Source: Sarcomyxa edulis (Eukaryota; Basidiomycota; Agaricomycetes; Agaricales; Mycenaceae). Taken from it: 64,000 nt of DNA. A model generated the notes under the pieces. It was not told where the DNA came from and made no database searches. It saw only the letters and a program-made list of their open reading frames with translations. Of the stretch, positions 47,801 to 58,300 are shown one piece after another. The position numbers were made by a program, and so were the translations under genes. Position 1 is the stretch's first letter. Each line of letters begins with the position of its first letter. The DNA lies in the NCBI GenBank assembly GCA_009761415.1, contig QUOL01000011.1, positions 310,001-374,000 of the forward strand. The letters are read 5' to 3'.

Positions 47801-48611
47801 TCCTGGAGGTGGTGTGACGATGGAATAACCGGATGAAGGGAGGACGGCGTTGAGTTCATCGTCGGTGAGGTATCGGTTGTGTTTGTCCTCCTGCATAAAG
47901 CCCGGGGCGTTCATGATGATTGGTGTCATTGGAACGTCGGCAAAACCTCCGTTTGAAGCGACGGGCGTCTGATCCCATCGAGAGCGTTTGGGAGTCTCGC
48001 CAACTCCAACATCGGCAGGGGTCGCATCCCAACGAGATCGTCGTTTCTTGGGAGCAGAAGCTTCAAGAGCTTCCTTCGACCATTCATCACTATTCTGGTT
48101 GGGGTCGACGTTTTCGTCTGACGGTTCAGAAACATCCCATCGACGTTTGCGTTTCGTACCAGAGTTAGCGTCACCACCAGCCGACGACATTGCGATAGCT
48201 TTCGCAGCAGCCAGCTCTCTAGCAACCTCCTCAATCTCAGCAGCAGGTGGAGTTTTGTCCAAGTCCATCTTCATCTTACCCTCTTCTCTGTCTGCCCTCT
48301 CCTTTTCCTCGATAGCCCTTTTGACTCTGACCTCCTCTTGCTCCAGCCGTGCCAGTCTCATCGCATCCTTATATCCACCCTCCACTTCCTTCCCATCTTC
48401 ATTCTGTTGAAACGCATCCGAACTCTCGACTGCTACACGTGCGAACCGACGGTTGTGATAATCCGACTGTCGTGCTGCGATTTGACGTTTGGAGGCTGTC
48501 TCTGCGAATGGATCGACATTTTCCTCCTCGGCGAGATCTGCGAACTCTTGTAAAACGTCTTTGGGTGCTGTATATGAGTCTATCAGTCTCGGAGATCCTG
48601 GTGGAGACATT
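44853..48611 (-). CDS. HSH155: Splicing factor 3B subunit 1 (SF3B1/Hsh155)
   Basis: HEAT-repeat core of the U2 snRNP SF3b complex, which holds the branch-site helix. The N-terminal part has [12 protein letters not shown] and [13 protein letters not shown] repeats, like the U2AF-homology ligand motifs of SF3B1, preceded by [20 protein letters not shown] and FAE. The HEAT region reads [17 protein letters not shown] and [38 protein letters not shown] and [20 protein letters not shown] follow. The loop DEQQKVRT keeps the Lys that is mutated in human cancers (K700). It ends RHPLQVFI with the stop at 44853-44855. About five introns lie in the 3' third. The start is uncertain: the exon with APKDVLQEF follows an AG at about 48568, and a codon-like stretch ([20 protein letters not shown], about 48740-48800) may be the true first exon. 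Confidence 0.93.
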
Positions 48612-48908
48612 CTACCTGTGAAGTGGACGTCAACTGGATAGGTAGATCGTTGAGAATAATTGCGGGACCGATGAATAACGTCGACGATGCGGAGTATGAA
48701 TTCTCCAAGCTCTTGCACAACACAACTGCACTGCCTTCATCGCGCTTCTTCGAGTCTGCTTCAGTGCTGCTTCACGTTCGTCCTTGTCTTTATCGATCAT
48801 CCAGTATGTATGGAATCCTCTTGGAATTTCAGCTAAACATACGAACTTCCAACAGCCCTTCAATTCATAGGAAAATAATCGAATCCTCAGCTGGAATTTC
48901 GCTCCATA

Positions 48909-49185
48909 CTGTATGCACGGGTGATAGTGCACACGCCAAAATTTTGTGACGTCCGGGAGGAAGTGCACAAATGGGTTTGTGACCTGTGACAGTGCACGAA
49001 AAGTGCACGGGAGAAGGTTTTGGACCTCAAAATGGGCCAAATACAGGCAAAAATGGAGGAAAAACGAAACATGTGACGTGGGGACAAGTGCACAGAGCCG
49101 GCTGTGACCCGTGACCCGGAAGGGCAAGTGCACTGCACGGAGGCCCTTGTGACGCGTGACTGTGCACTATCACCCGTGCATACAG
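48909..49185. mobile_element. MITE, 277 bp, 25-bp perfect inverted ends, TA target site
   Basis: The ends are perfect inverted repeats of 25 bases (CTGTATGCACGGGTGATAGT then GCACA), flanked by TA at 48907-48908 and 49186-49187. The interior is filled with short GTGCAC and TGTGAC units in both orientations and has no coding capacity. A TA duplication and this size fit a Tc1/mariner-type miniature element. It sits between the 5' end of SF3B1 and the first kinase-like gene. Confidence 0.75.
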
Positions 49186-49375
49186 TAGTTTGAACTCTCT
49201 CAGCAGACAGTAATTATAGTACTTCTGCTGCCTGGCCCGATCTTGGACGTTCTACTCTTGGAGAGCCTCAAAAATCCATTCCCCGTCCGTGCTGTAGCGT
49301 CCGTACATATCTGTTACGCCATTTTCGGGACTCGCAGCCTAACTGATTTGTCGCCGCCGTCATACACATACATAG

Positions 49376-51724
49376 ATGTCGTCTTCATCTGACTCTCCTG
49401 TGGAATTTCTGGACTTCGAGGCCCGCAAGAAGCTTACTACTACCGATGAACTCCAGCGTATGTTAAATTACAAACCCATCCGCCTCAAACCATATGCCGA
49501 ATCGCCATTGTCTATCAGGTCTCCACTATCGTTCTACGATAAACACATCGATCGAAACCTTTCTCTGAAACACGTCCGTGTTCTTCCTTCTCTTCTTTTG
49601 GGCGTCCCAGATACTGTCAGCGCTGCATTTGAATCGATGAAGCGACAAGGGATCCAACCTATGTTCTCGGAATTCGCGCGCACTGGCATTCGTCAGACCG
49701 ACAGACAATACTTTCGACCTATACCTGATGCTGAGTCCCTAGCTGATCTTCTCAGAAAAACCTCCGTAAACTACTGCCGTGGAATTGCGTTGACTGTATT
49801 CATCAGTCCTCGAAGTTCCACATGGGCTTCTCTTCTAATGTGGAACAGGAGTTATCGAGCCAGAGAGGCGTGGGTTTCTGACACCCTCAAGTATTGCCTC
49901 GAAATCAATTCTAGATCCTTGGATGATTGTCTTGACGAAGGACTGAAGACATCTGTAGCTGAAGTAGCGGAAAGATTCCCGGAGGTAGCGATCTGGATGA
50001 TAAACACGGTGTCTGACGAAGCAGAGAGTCTGTTGAGGCGGATGGACGATGCTGCGTCATCTAGGTCTTTTGACTGGCAGACATGCCTGACTAAAGGACA
50101 CGCTAGAAAGCCATCTGTTGGCAAGCAGATCTTTGACGGACGAAAGGCACATTGGAACATACCTACACGGTACACTCATAGTATGCCTGTCGTCCATGAT
50201 GGCCCTTGGAGAAACACGCGCGTCAGGAATGTCAATTTGACTCCTCACGGTGCTCCGGCTCGCGTGAATCGAAATACGAGACCGATTGTCTCTGCCAAGA
50301 CGCGACAGAAAGTTGATGTTCATGTCATATACCCTCCATCGGGAAAGCAGGCGAACAGACGTCAGGAAGAGGCGGCTGAAAGGGCTATCCCGGAGCACCT
50401 TATACAGCACGTAAGTCCGTTTTCAATTCGTGTTTTAAGAGTCTCTCACATGTTCTTCAGGCCTGGGCTGAAGCTGTTCGTCAAGATACCACTGTAATTG
50501 TGTTCTCTTGCGGTAACCTTGAGCGGATCGGGATCCGGCATCGAGGGACGCAGACACTCTATTTATCGGAACCTATCATCACTTATCGATGCAAGGACCC
50601 TCCTTATGGAAAACTGCATATTGGGCTTTACGTGGCGGCCCTCGAAGACGCTATCGACCGCGCCGCACAGCAAGCTGCAGCCGAAGCGAGTAACAGTGCG
50701 CCAGTAAATACTGAACCTTCTCCAGCTGAAGAAGGCCCCGCACATAGGACTCGCAAACGCGTAAAAATTCACACACCTCGTCCAGTAGGTGAAAAGTCTG
50801 ACCACGCTACAGCAGTACGTATCTTTCCGTCGAACCTATACCTAACGTGATCCTCATAATTATATAGATCTTGAAAGAAGCCCGTAGCCGTCAAGTTGCA
50901 CTGATTCATCTCCAATATGATGTCTACAATTCACCTGCCCCTGCCTCATTCCTCCGGCATGGCTCCTCTCAAAATCAGCGATCCTTCCGTGCTAACGAAT
51001 ACATCAACGTCATATTCGATTCCTACCTCGGTTTTGGAGCTACTGGAATCCTTCACGGAGGCAAAATGGAACTAGAGACTGCCGACGGTCAACACTTGGT
51101 GTATAATGTTGCAGTCAAACTCGCTTTCAACGAGGAGCAGCGCACGAGGCTCAAGCGCGAATATGATATCTACGCTTACATGGAAGCTGCAAATGTCATT
51201 GGCATCATGGACATAATCGGCCTTTTCCAGGATATGGAAGGACAGGCTCTGGCTCTCGTCATGAGCCATGGGGGAATCTCATTATGCGATCGAGAACTCC
51301 GAACGAGTGTCAGGCCTACGGGAAGAAGACTCATTCCCATCGCTTCGTCTCAGGAACGGTGAGTTGATTGATAATGGCAGTGGAATTTCAAGACTGGATC
51401 ATCTCACCGTGCCTCTGCCAAAGCTCTGCTTTTCTTCGTGCTCTCAAGAGTATTCACAACGCTGGTATTAGACATCGTGACCTGCGCCCTCCCAATCTTG
51501 TTGTCAACGAGGATACCGGCGAGGTAGCCATTATAGATTTCGACAGAGCTCATAGGGGTCTCTCAGACGACGAAGCCCGTTACGAAATGAATCACTTGAA
51601 GAACGTTCTGGATGGAAAGTGGTTCGACGAAGAACTCTCGCCATCTACCGAGTTTCACAGGTATGCGAGAAGTGGATCCCATGAAACGTCGAGCTCGGAC
51701 TCGAAGACTGAATTATCTACATGA
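49376..51724 (+). CDS. Kinase-like protein with unknown N-terminal domain, tandem copy 1
   Basis: Three parts. Residues 1 to about 340 ([20 protein letters not shown] onward; [19 protein letters not shown] near 49978-50033) match no family I know. After an intron a small domain reads [20 protein letters not shown] and [17 protein letters not shown]. After a second intron a compact kinase-like domain has the Gly-rich loop [11 protein letters not shown], beta-3 Lys in YNVAVKLAF and [12 protein letters not shown] third intron (about 51360-51424) precedes the catalytic loop [13 protein letters not shown] (HRD at 51473-51481) and the metal motif IIDFDRA (51530-51550), DFD instead of DFG. The C-lobe is very short ([17 protein letters not shown]), as in other fungal kinase-like families. 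Key catalytic residues are present, so activity is possible. Confidence 0.75.
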
Positions 51725-51886
51725 GTCAGTCTCAATTATACCACTAATTATTCAACTGTACCTGTCATTGACACACATATACTTCTTTCTGGTTGGGCTC
51801 AAAATCTCTATGTTCACGTTACTGGTATCTTGTCAGCTACTTGACATCTGTGTCTCGCCATGGTCCAAGAATGTGATGCTCTCTAA
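50925..51886 (+). repeat. Near-identical tract shared with 53657-54620 (copy 1)
   Basis: From TACAATTCACCTGCCCC onward, the sequence matches the second gene with only two changes seen in the coding part (caacGTcat/caacGCcat; AAAatgg/AAActgg). The intron and about 150 bases of 3' flank are included, with rising divergence after the stop. Upstream of 50925 the two genes differ at many sites and in intron sequence and length. Confidence 0.85.
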
Positions 51887-52111
51887 GTACTTGTTCGCCT
51901 CGACGTGACAGTACGTGTCGCGTGCTACTTGAATTTGAACTTGAACTTGAACCAGTACTACATCCGAGACTCCAAGTTTTTGGCGGGCTGCCTCTGAACT
52001 TTAATTAACGTCAAACTTGGGGAGCTTTGACAATCCATTCGCAGTCTATACATCTCCGTCGTTCTTAGGAATCCCTGCACCGCGCTTTGCCGCAGCCATC
52101 ACAAGGCGTAA
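51887..52111. other. Short intergenic region between the tandem kinase-like genes
   Basis: 225 bases; contains a small (GAACTT)n run near 51930-51950 and the promoter of the second copy. No gene. Confidence 0.4.
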
Positions 52112-54456
52112 ATGTCGTCTTCATCTGACTCTTCCGTGGAGTACCTCGACTACCAGGCCCTCGGGAAGCTTACTATGGCCGATGAACTTCAGCGCATGTT
52201 GGATTACAAGCCACCCCGCATAAAACCCCATTCTACGCCGTTGCCTATCACGTCTCCACTATCTTTCTACGATAAACACATTGATCAAAGCCTTTCTCTC
52301 AAACACGTCCATGTCTTGCCTTCTCTTCTGTCAGGCGTCCCAGACACTGTCAGCGCTGCATTTGATTCCATGAAGCAACAAGGGATCCAACCCATCTTCG
52401 AAGCGTTTGCCCGGACTACCAATCGTCAGACTGACCGAGCATTGTTGTTCCAATCTGTATCTGATGCCGAAACTCTGGCCAATATTCTTAGAAGGACGTC
52501 CGTGGACTACTGCCGCGCTCTGGCCATGACCGTGTTCATCAGTCCTCGATATTCCAAATGGGCTCCTATTCTTATATTTGGTCAGAGTTATCGAGCCAGA
52601 GAGGCGTGGGTTCCCGACACATTCAAGTCTTGTCTTGAGATCGATTCTAGATTCTTGGATGATTGCATGGACAAAAGCTTGAAGGAGTCTTTATCTGAAG
52701 TATCAGAAAGATTCCCAGAGGTAGCGATTTGGATGATAAACACGGTCTCTGACGAAGCAGAGAGCTTGTCGAGGCGAATGGACGATGTTGCTTCATCCAA
52801 GTCTTTTAACTGGCTTATATGCCTGACTAAAGGACACACAAGACAACCATTTGTCGGTAAGCAAATATTTGACGGACGCAAGGCACCTTGGAGTCTACCT
52901 ATAAGGTCTACTCGCCGTGTACCTATTTTCTACGAGGGCCCATGGAAATACACGCGCGCCAGGAATGTTGACTCGAACCCTCCAACTCGCGCGAATCGAA
53001 ACACGCGATCAGCTGCTGCTGATAATCGTCCGAAGGTTGTTCATGTCATGTACCCTCCCTCAGTACAGCAGGCGAACAAACGCCAAGAAGAAGTGGCTGG
53101 AAGTGCTACCTCGGAGCAACTTTTGCAGCATGTAAGTCTGTTCTGATAACTGTGTATCTCGTATCTCAATAACATCTCGTATATCCCTCAGGCATGGGCG
53201 GAAGCTGTTCGTCAAGACACTACTGTGATTGTGTTTTCTTGCGGTAACTTTGAACGGATTGGCATCCGTCATCGAGGGACACAGACACTCTATCTGTCGC
53301 AGCTAATAAAGACGTATCGGTGCAAGGACCCTCCTTATGGAAAGCTGCACACCGGGCTTTACGTTGCGGCCCTCGAAGACGCTATCGATCGCGCCGCACA
53401 ACAAGCTGCCGCTGAAGCGAGTAACGGAAGTCCATTAGATATTAAACCTGCCTCAGCTGTGGAAGGCCCCGCACACAGGACTCGCAAACGCATAAAGATT
53501 CACACGTCTCGTCCAGTAGGTGAAAAGTCTGACCACACTATAGCCGTACGTATCTTTCCGTCGAACCTATACTCAACACGAAGCTCACGATTACACTAGA
53601 TTCTGAAAGAGGCCCGCAGCCGTCAACTTGCACTGATCTATCTCCGATATGATGTTTACAATTCACCTGCCCCTGCCTCATTCCTCCGGCATGGCTCCTC
53701 TCAAAATCAGCGATCCTTCCGTGCTAACGAATACATCAACGCCATATTCGATTCCTACCTCGGTTTTGGAGCTACTGGAATCCTTCACGGAGGCAAACTG
53801 GAACTAGAGACTGCCGACGGTCAACACTTGGTGTATAATGTTGCAGTCAAACTCGCTTTCAACGAGGAGCAGCGCACGAGGCTCAAGCGCGAATATGATA
53901 TCTACGCTTACATGGAAGCTGCAAATGTCATTGGCATCATGGACATAATCGGCCTTTTCCAGGATATGGAAGGACAGGCTCTGGCTCTCGTCATGAGCCA
54001 TGGGGGAATCTCATTATGCGATCGAGAACTCCGAACGAGTGTCAGGCCTACGGGAAGAAGACTCATTCCCATCGCTTCGTCTCAGGAACGGTGAGTTGAT
54101 TGATAATGGCAGTGGAATTTCAAGACTGGATCATCTCACCGTGCCTCTGCCAAAGCTCTGCTTTTCTTCGTGCTCTCAAGAGTATTCACAACGCTGGTAT
54201 TAGACATCGTGACCTGCGCCCTCCCAATCTTGTTGTCAACGAGGATACCGGCGAGGTAGCCATTATAGATTTCGACAGAGCTCATAGGGGTCTCTCAGAC
54301 GACGAAGCCCGTTACGAAATGAATCACTTGAAGAACGTTCTGGATGGAAAGTGGTTCGACGAAGAACTCTCGCCATCTACCGAGTTTCACAGGTATGCGA
54401 GAAGTGGATCCCATGAAACGTCGAGCTCGGACTCGAAGACTGAATTATCTACATGA
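52112..54456 (+). CDS. Kinase-like protein with unknown N-terminal domain, tandem copy 2
   Basis: Tandem paralogue of 49376-51724, with the same exon plan. The first exon ([20 protein letters not shown] onward) differs at roughly a quarter of residues from copy 1. The middle exon keeps [20 protein letters not shown]. The last two exons ([20 protein letters not shown] through the tail [11 protein letters not shown]) differ from copy 1 at only two residues seen (V/A and M/L), both early. The kinase-like motifs ([17 protein letters not shown]) are therefore the same. Start ATG at 52112; stop at 54454-54456. Retention of open frames in both halves suggests both genes are functional. Confidence 0.75.
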
Positions 54457-54620
54457 GTCAGTCTCAATTATACCACTAACTATTTAACTGTACCTGTCAT
54501 TTACACACATATACTTCTTTCTGGTTGGGCTCAAAACCTGTTCACGTTACTGTTATGTTGTTATGTTGTCAGCTACTTGACATCTGTGTCTCGCCATGGT
54601 CCAAGAATGTGATGCTCTCT
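53657..54620 (+). repeat. Near-identical tract shared with 50925-51886 (copy 2)
   Basis: Partner of the tract at 50925-51886, at a constant offset of 2732 bases across the coding part. Alignment weakens after about 54480, where short indels appear. Confidence 0.85.
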
Positions 54621-54651
54621 ATCTCTGAACGTTTCTAAATAGATAATTCGG

Positions 54652-54696
54652 AAATCTGATATGTCCAGGTAAATCTGATATGTCCAGGTAAATCTG
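54652..54696. repeat. 19-bp tandem repeat, about 2.4 units
   Basis: AAATCTGATATGTCCAGGT occurs at 54652-54670 and 54671-54689, followed by a partial third unit to 54696. It lies between the second kinase-like gene and the second U6 gene. Confidence 0.8.
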
Positions 54697-54746
54697 TAGG
54701 GCAAAAATGGTATAACATACGATACGAGTTGCAACTTGAAAAATGA

Positions 54747-54811
54747 AAAATAAATATTGAGATCCGTAGATCTACCACTCCGGGAAAGCGTGTCATCCTT
54801 GTGCAGGGGCC

Positions 54812-54842
<31 letters not shown>

Positions 54843-54866
54843 TTCGTATGTCACCCCGAAGGGGAC
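54747..54866 (-). ncRNA. U6 spliceosomal snRNA, copy 2
   Basis: On the minus strand the body matches copy 1: 5' stem-loop GTCCCC-TTCG-GGGTGAC, ATACAGAGAAGATTAGCATG, GCCCCTGCACAAGGATGACA, the AGATC-TACG-GATCT hairpin and a T run at the end (54747-54750). The 5' flank is unrelated to copy 1 except for the element at 54907-54929. An intact body plus a conserved promoter element argue that it is a working gene, not a retro-pseudogene. Confidence 0.93.
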
Positions 54867-54906
54867 AATAACATGTGAGAAGCTCTGATGCTGGCTGAAG
54901 TGATTC

Positions 54907-54929
54907 TGCATTTAGTTCAGGTCGCGGGG
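54907..54929 (-). promoter_or_regulatory. U6 upstream element (PSE-like), copy 2
   Basis: On the minus strand CCCCGCGAC-CTGAACTAAATGCA, starting 63 bases upstream of this U6, the same distance as copy 1. Differs from copy 1 at two positions. Confidence 0.65.
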
Positions 54930-55328
54930 CTACGCTGGTTGTTCCTATTTATAGCATTCTCCTTGATGTATCTTGCAATCGGACTCGCCATTCATATTCT
55001 GTGTACTCTTCGAAAGTACTTTGTCATTCACCATAGTTGTTTTCCCCTTGGGACCAGTCTTACATTCACTCCAAGCCTAAGGCTACTGAGTCGTCGGCAG
55101 CAAACCGTGATTATGTAAGTAAGATATGTTTCTCCGAACAGAGGTGCTTGTCGCGACGTATACGACACAAGATATCGATAATTACTTATGGGTTGCTTAT
55201 GGGAGCCCAGTAGAATCAACGACCATCATTCGCCTCGAGTTGGGATGCAGTATGCGTCGTTTGGGATGGTTAATGCTGCATATGCGATTATATGTACATG
55301 CAAGGCCTTAGCTTGACTCAGCTCATCT
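54930..55328. other. Intergenic between U6 copy 2 and the CCCH/RBR gene; no gene seen
   Basis: About 0.4 kb. Checked on the minus strand for a missing RING2 exon of the RBR gene (C-x2-C...H...C pattern) and found none. Confidence 0.45.
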
Positions 55329-58300
55329 TCAGCTCCCTCTGTAAGCGTCCAAGCTATCACGATACTCGCTGCATGTCAGACCGTCATGGGACTGCACATG
55401 ACATGCCGGGCAAATCCATGTAAGGCAAGAAGGACAATATAGAATGTCCCCGTCATCTCCTGTTCGATAAACGACCTGGCAATCTAGCGTCGGACAATGG
55501 TGAAGTGTTGCACGAGATTCGGATGACTGGAGGTATGACGCAAACGACGCCTCGAGCAGATCATGACCTTCTCTGGGGGACAATAGTGGAAGAATTATAC
55601 GACAAGGTATCTCGCAATCGCACGGAGCGATCTCTTTTCCCGTCTTATCTTTAATTTCCGAAATACACTGTGGGCGCGAGAATCGGTATCGAGGCTTGAC
55701 CAGCTTTTGTAAGCACGCTGTACAGTAGCTGTGTCCACAAGGAAGATCCAAGGAATTAGTGAGGGGACGAATGCAGACAGGGCAAAGACACTCAGAGGCA
55801 TCTGTCAGAAGAGTATGTTGAGATGTCACCATATCGCGAAGGCACCGACGGACCCCCTTGGCTTCTCGAGCTTCGCCTGATACAACAAGGGCGCGCGAGA
55901 CGACATCCAGAGAGACTTTGGTTATCCCGAACTTTTCTTGCAAAGTTTGTAAACCGCCATTCAAGAGAACTGGCAGTAAAATTTGGTATGATTTGAGTCC
56001 AATAACGTGACGCTGGCTTTGAAATTCTTTCAACCGGTCATTCAAAAGGGCTCTGACCCGTTCCCGGCCAGTACCAAAAAGACGAACCATTCCGGTTGCA
56101 GCGTGGTGGTAGCAAAAGAAAGACAGATCTGTGTTGATATCCCGAACGAACTGCTGACCAGTGACAGTGTTGAAAAACTCATCCCGGATATTTGTTCCAT
56201 CATTGACCAACTCCTCGCCTCTGAACAATTCATCTAGATCCAACCTGACTCGGTTTACGAACTTCGGTTCGTCCCCGTAGATATGAAGGTTCACGTGATC
56301 CGTAGACTGATCACGCCCAGATGGCTCATCGCAGCGAATCTTGCATCTCGCGCTATGCAGATCACGAATGCAATCTATGTCGACTTCCACCGTTCGAAAG
56401 AGTCGTCTTGGAATTCGATATTTGACCAAGGAGACCCGTTGGACCGAAATACTACCGGAGCCGAGGAACTCTTGGTGAACGCTGAAAAGCTCGGACGCAG
56501 CAGCGGCTATAGCGGTTTCTGCATAGATAAATCGACAGAACGCGGTGACTTTTCTTCTGCCATCGTGCGAGAGAATGTCTAGTGTGTCAATGGGTCCAAA
56601 ACATGTCAAAAGACGACGAATTCCATCGACCGGTAAAGCAGGTCCGTAAACAGGAGCTCCAATCCACACTGATGTAGCTCCCGTGCACAGCATCTTGAGA
56701 TCGTTCCCAGTAATTCCGGCAGGCAGACGGTGGAATTTAATTCGGAAACAGTTTGCGACTCTGTCATTAGGCCTTTGCTTCTCATAAGACACTTGCACTG
56801 CTACACCCCCAATTTTTTTCCCGTCTAGTCTTGACGCTTCTTGCTTCGCCTGAGTGATCGTTGTGTAGAGAGCCCACGCATCGACTGTCGGGGCATCCCA
56901 CACGAGCCTGATTGTCCGGCAGTCGATGGTGATTGGATGGTCTGCGAAGGCTGACCTGGGGTCCAGGTACACTTCTAGCGGTACTGAATGATGTACTGAA
57001 CCATTTAGAGTGAGAGCGGCACTAGCAGCGTCGTCACTTTTGGAAAATCCGACGTGATAATTGACAGAAGCATCGTCGTCATTGAACGTAGAAGAGATGC
57101 TTGTAATCTCACCGAAACGCTCTATGAGATCATAAATGTACGGCTCTGTGAATTGTGGGTGTAATCTAGGGATCACGATACTCCGAGCCTCGAATGGTGT
57201 GGTTATCTGTATTGGGTTGATCCCAGGACCAAATAGAACATTGCAGCCGAAGACAACTCGTTCCAATCCATCCTGTAGGATCAATCATGCACATACTATT
57301 AGTGAAAGCTTCACCAAAGGATCGTGGTACATACCAGAGTAGAGTCCAGTTGAGCTTTTCCCTGTGGTTCCATGTTATTTGGGAGGTTATCGCTGTTCTC
57401 TGACCGTGTCTGAAGAATGTCGATATCAGTTTTGTACCAGATTGGAAGGGTGATTTGAACAGGTTTACCCTGGCATCTGGTTCTTCTGGAGGCGGGAGGT
57501 GAAGATATATGCAATTATCGCCAAAGCGGCAATGCCCTTGACCATAAGCTTTGCAGGGCTCGTTGATGTGACGTGGGGACGATGAAGATGGGTCTTTGAA
57601 AGGCCAAGGAGTAGACCAGGTCGCTTCGTCTTCTCGCAATCTACGCTCTTCATCGATGGGCTCAGCCATGATGATTGGTAGTTGAACGCAATCTATTTCA
57701 GCAAGCCTTTCAGACGAAAGAGTTGGGCTTGTTTCGGGAGGAATATGAATATTGAGACATGCAACTCCTTTCTTGCAATTTCCTCGACTGAAGAGTACAC
57801 AGACCTGAGGCGCGTCCTTCCCTGGTGTAGAAACAGATGGTTCATGGAGATTACGACACGCATTCCCGTCCTTGCACTTTCCTCGACTGTAATATACGCA
57901 TGGCTTAGGCGTGTTCTTCCTTTGTAAGGGACCACTGGTAGGACCTTCCTGCACAGGACCAGGCTTTTCATGGAGGAAATTACATGTGTCTCCCTTCTTA
58001 CAGCTTCCTTGAAGGAACCACGGGCACGGTCGAGTTCTAGTCGTATCTTTCTTCGGTGCAGACTTAGGGGTGTCGTGGAAAAACCTGCACGCATCACCTC
58101 TTTCGCACTGTCCTTTACTGAATTGGAAACACGACTGGGGCGTAGTTATCCTCTGCGACGGGATAGAACCCGCATGAAGAAAACGACACGCGTTTCCTTT
58201 CTTGCATTTTCCTTGGAGAAAGTTTCGGCAGGGTTTGTCGTATTTCTGAGAGGCTTCGTTGACTGTTCCTTTTTGTTTCTCCTTCGCTTGTGAAGGGAAG

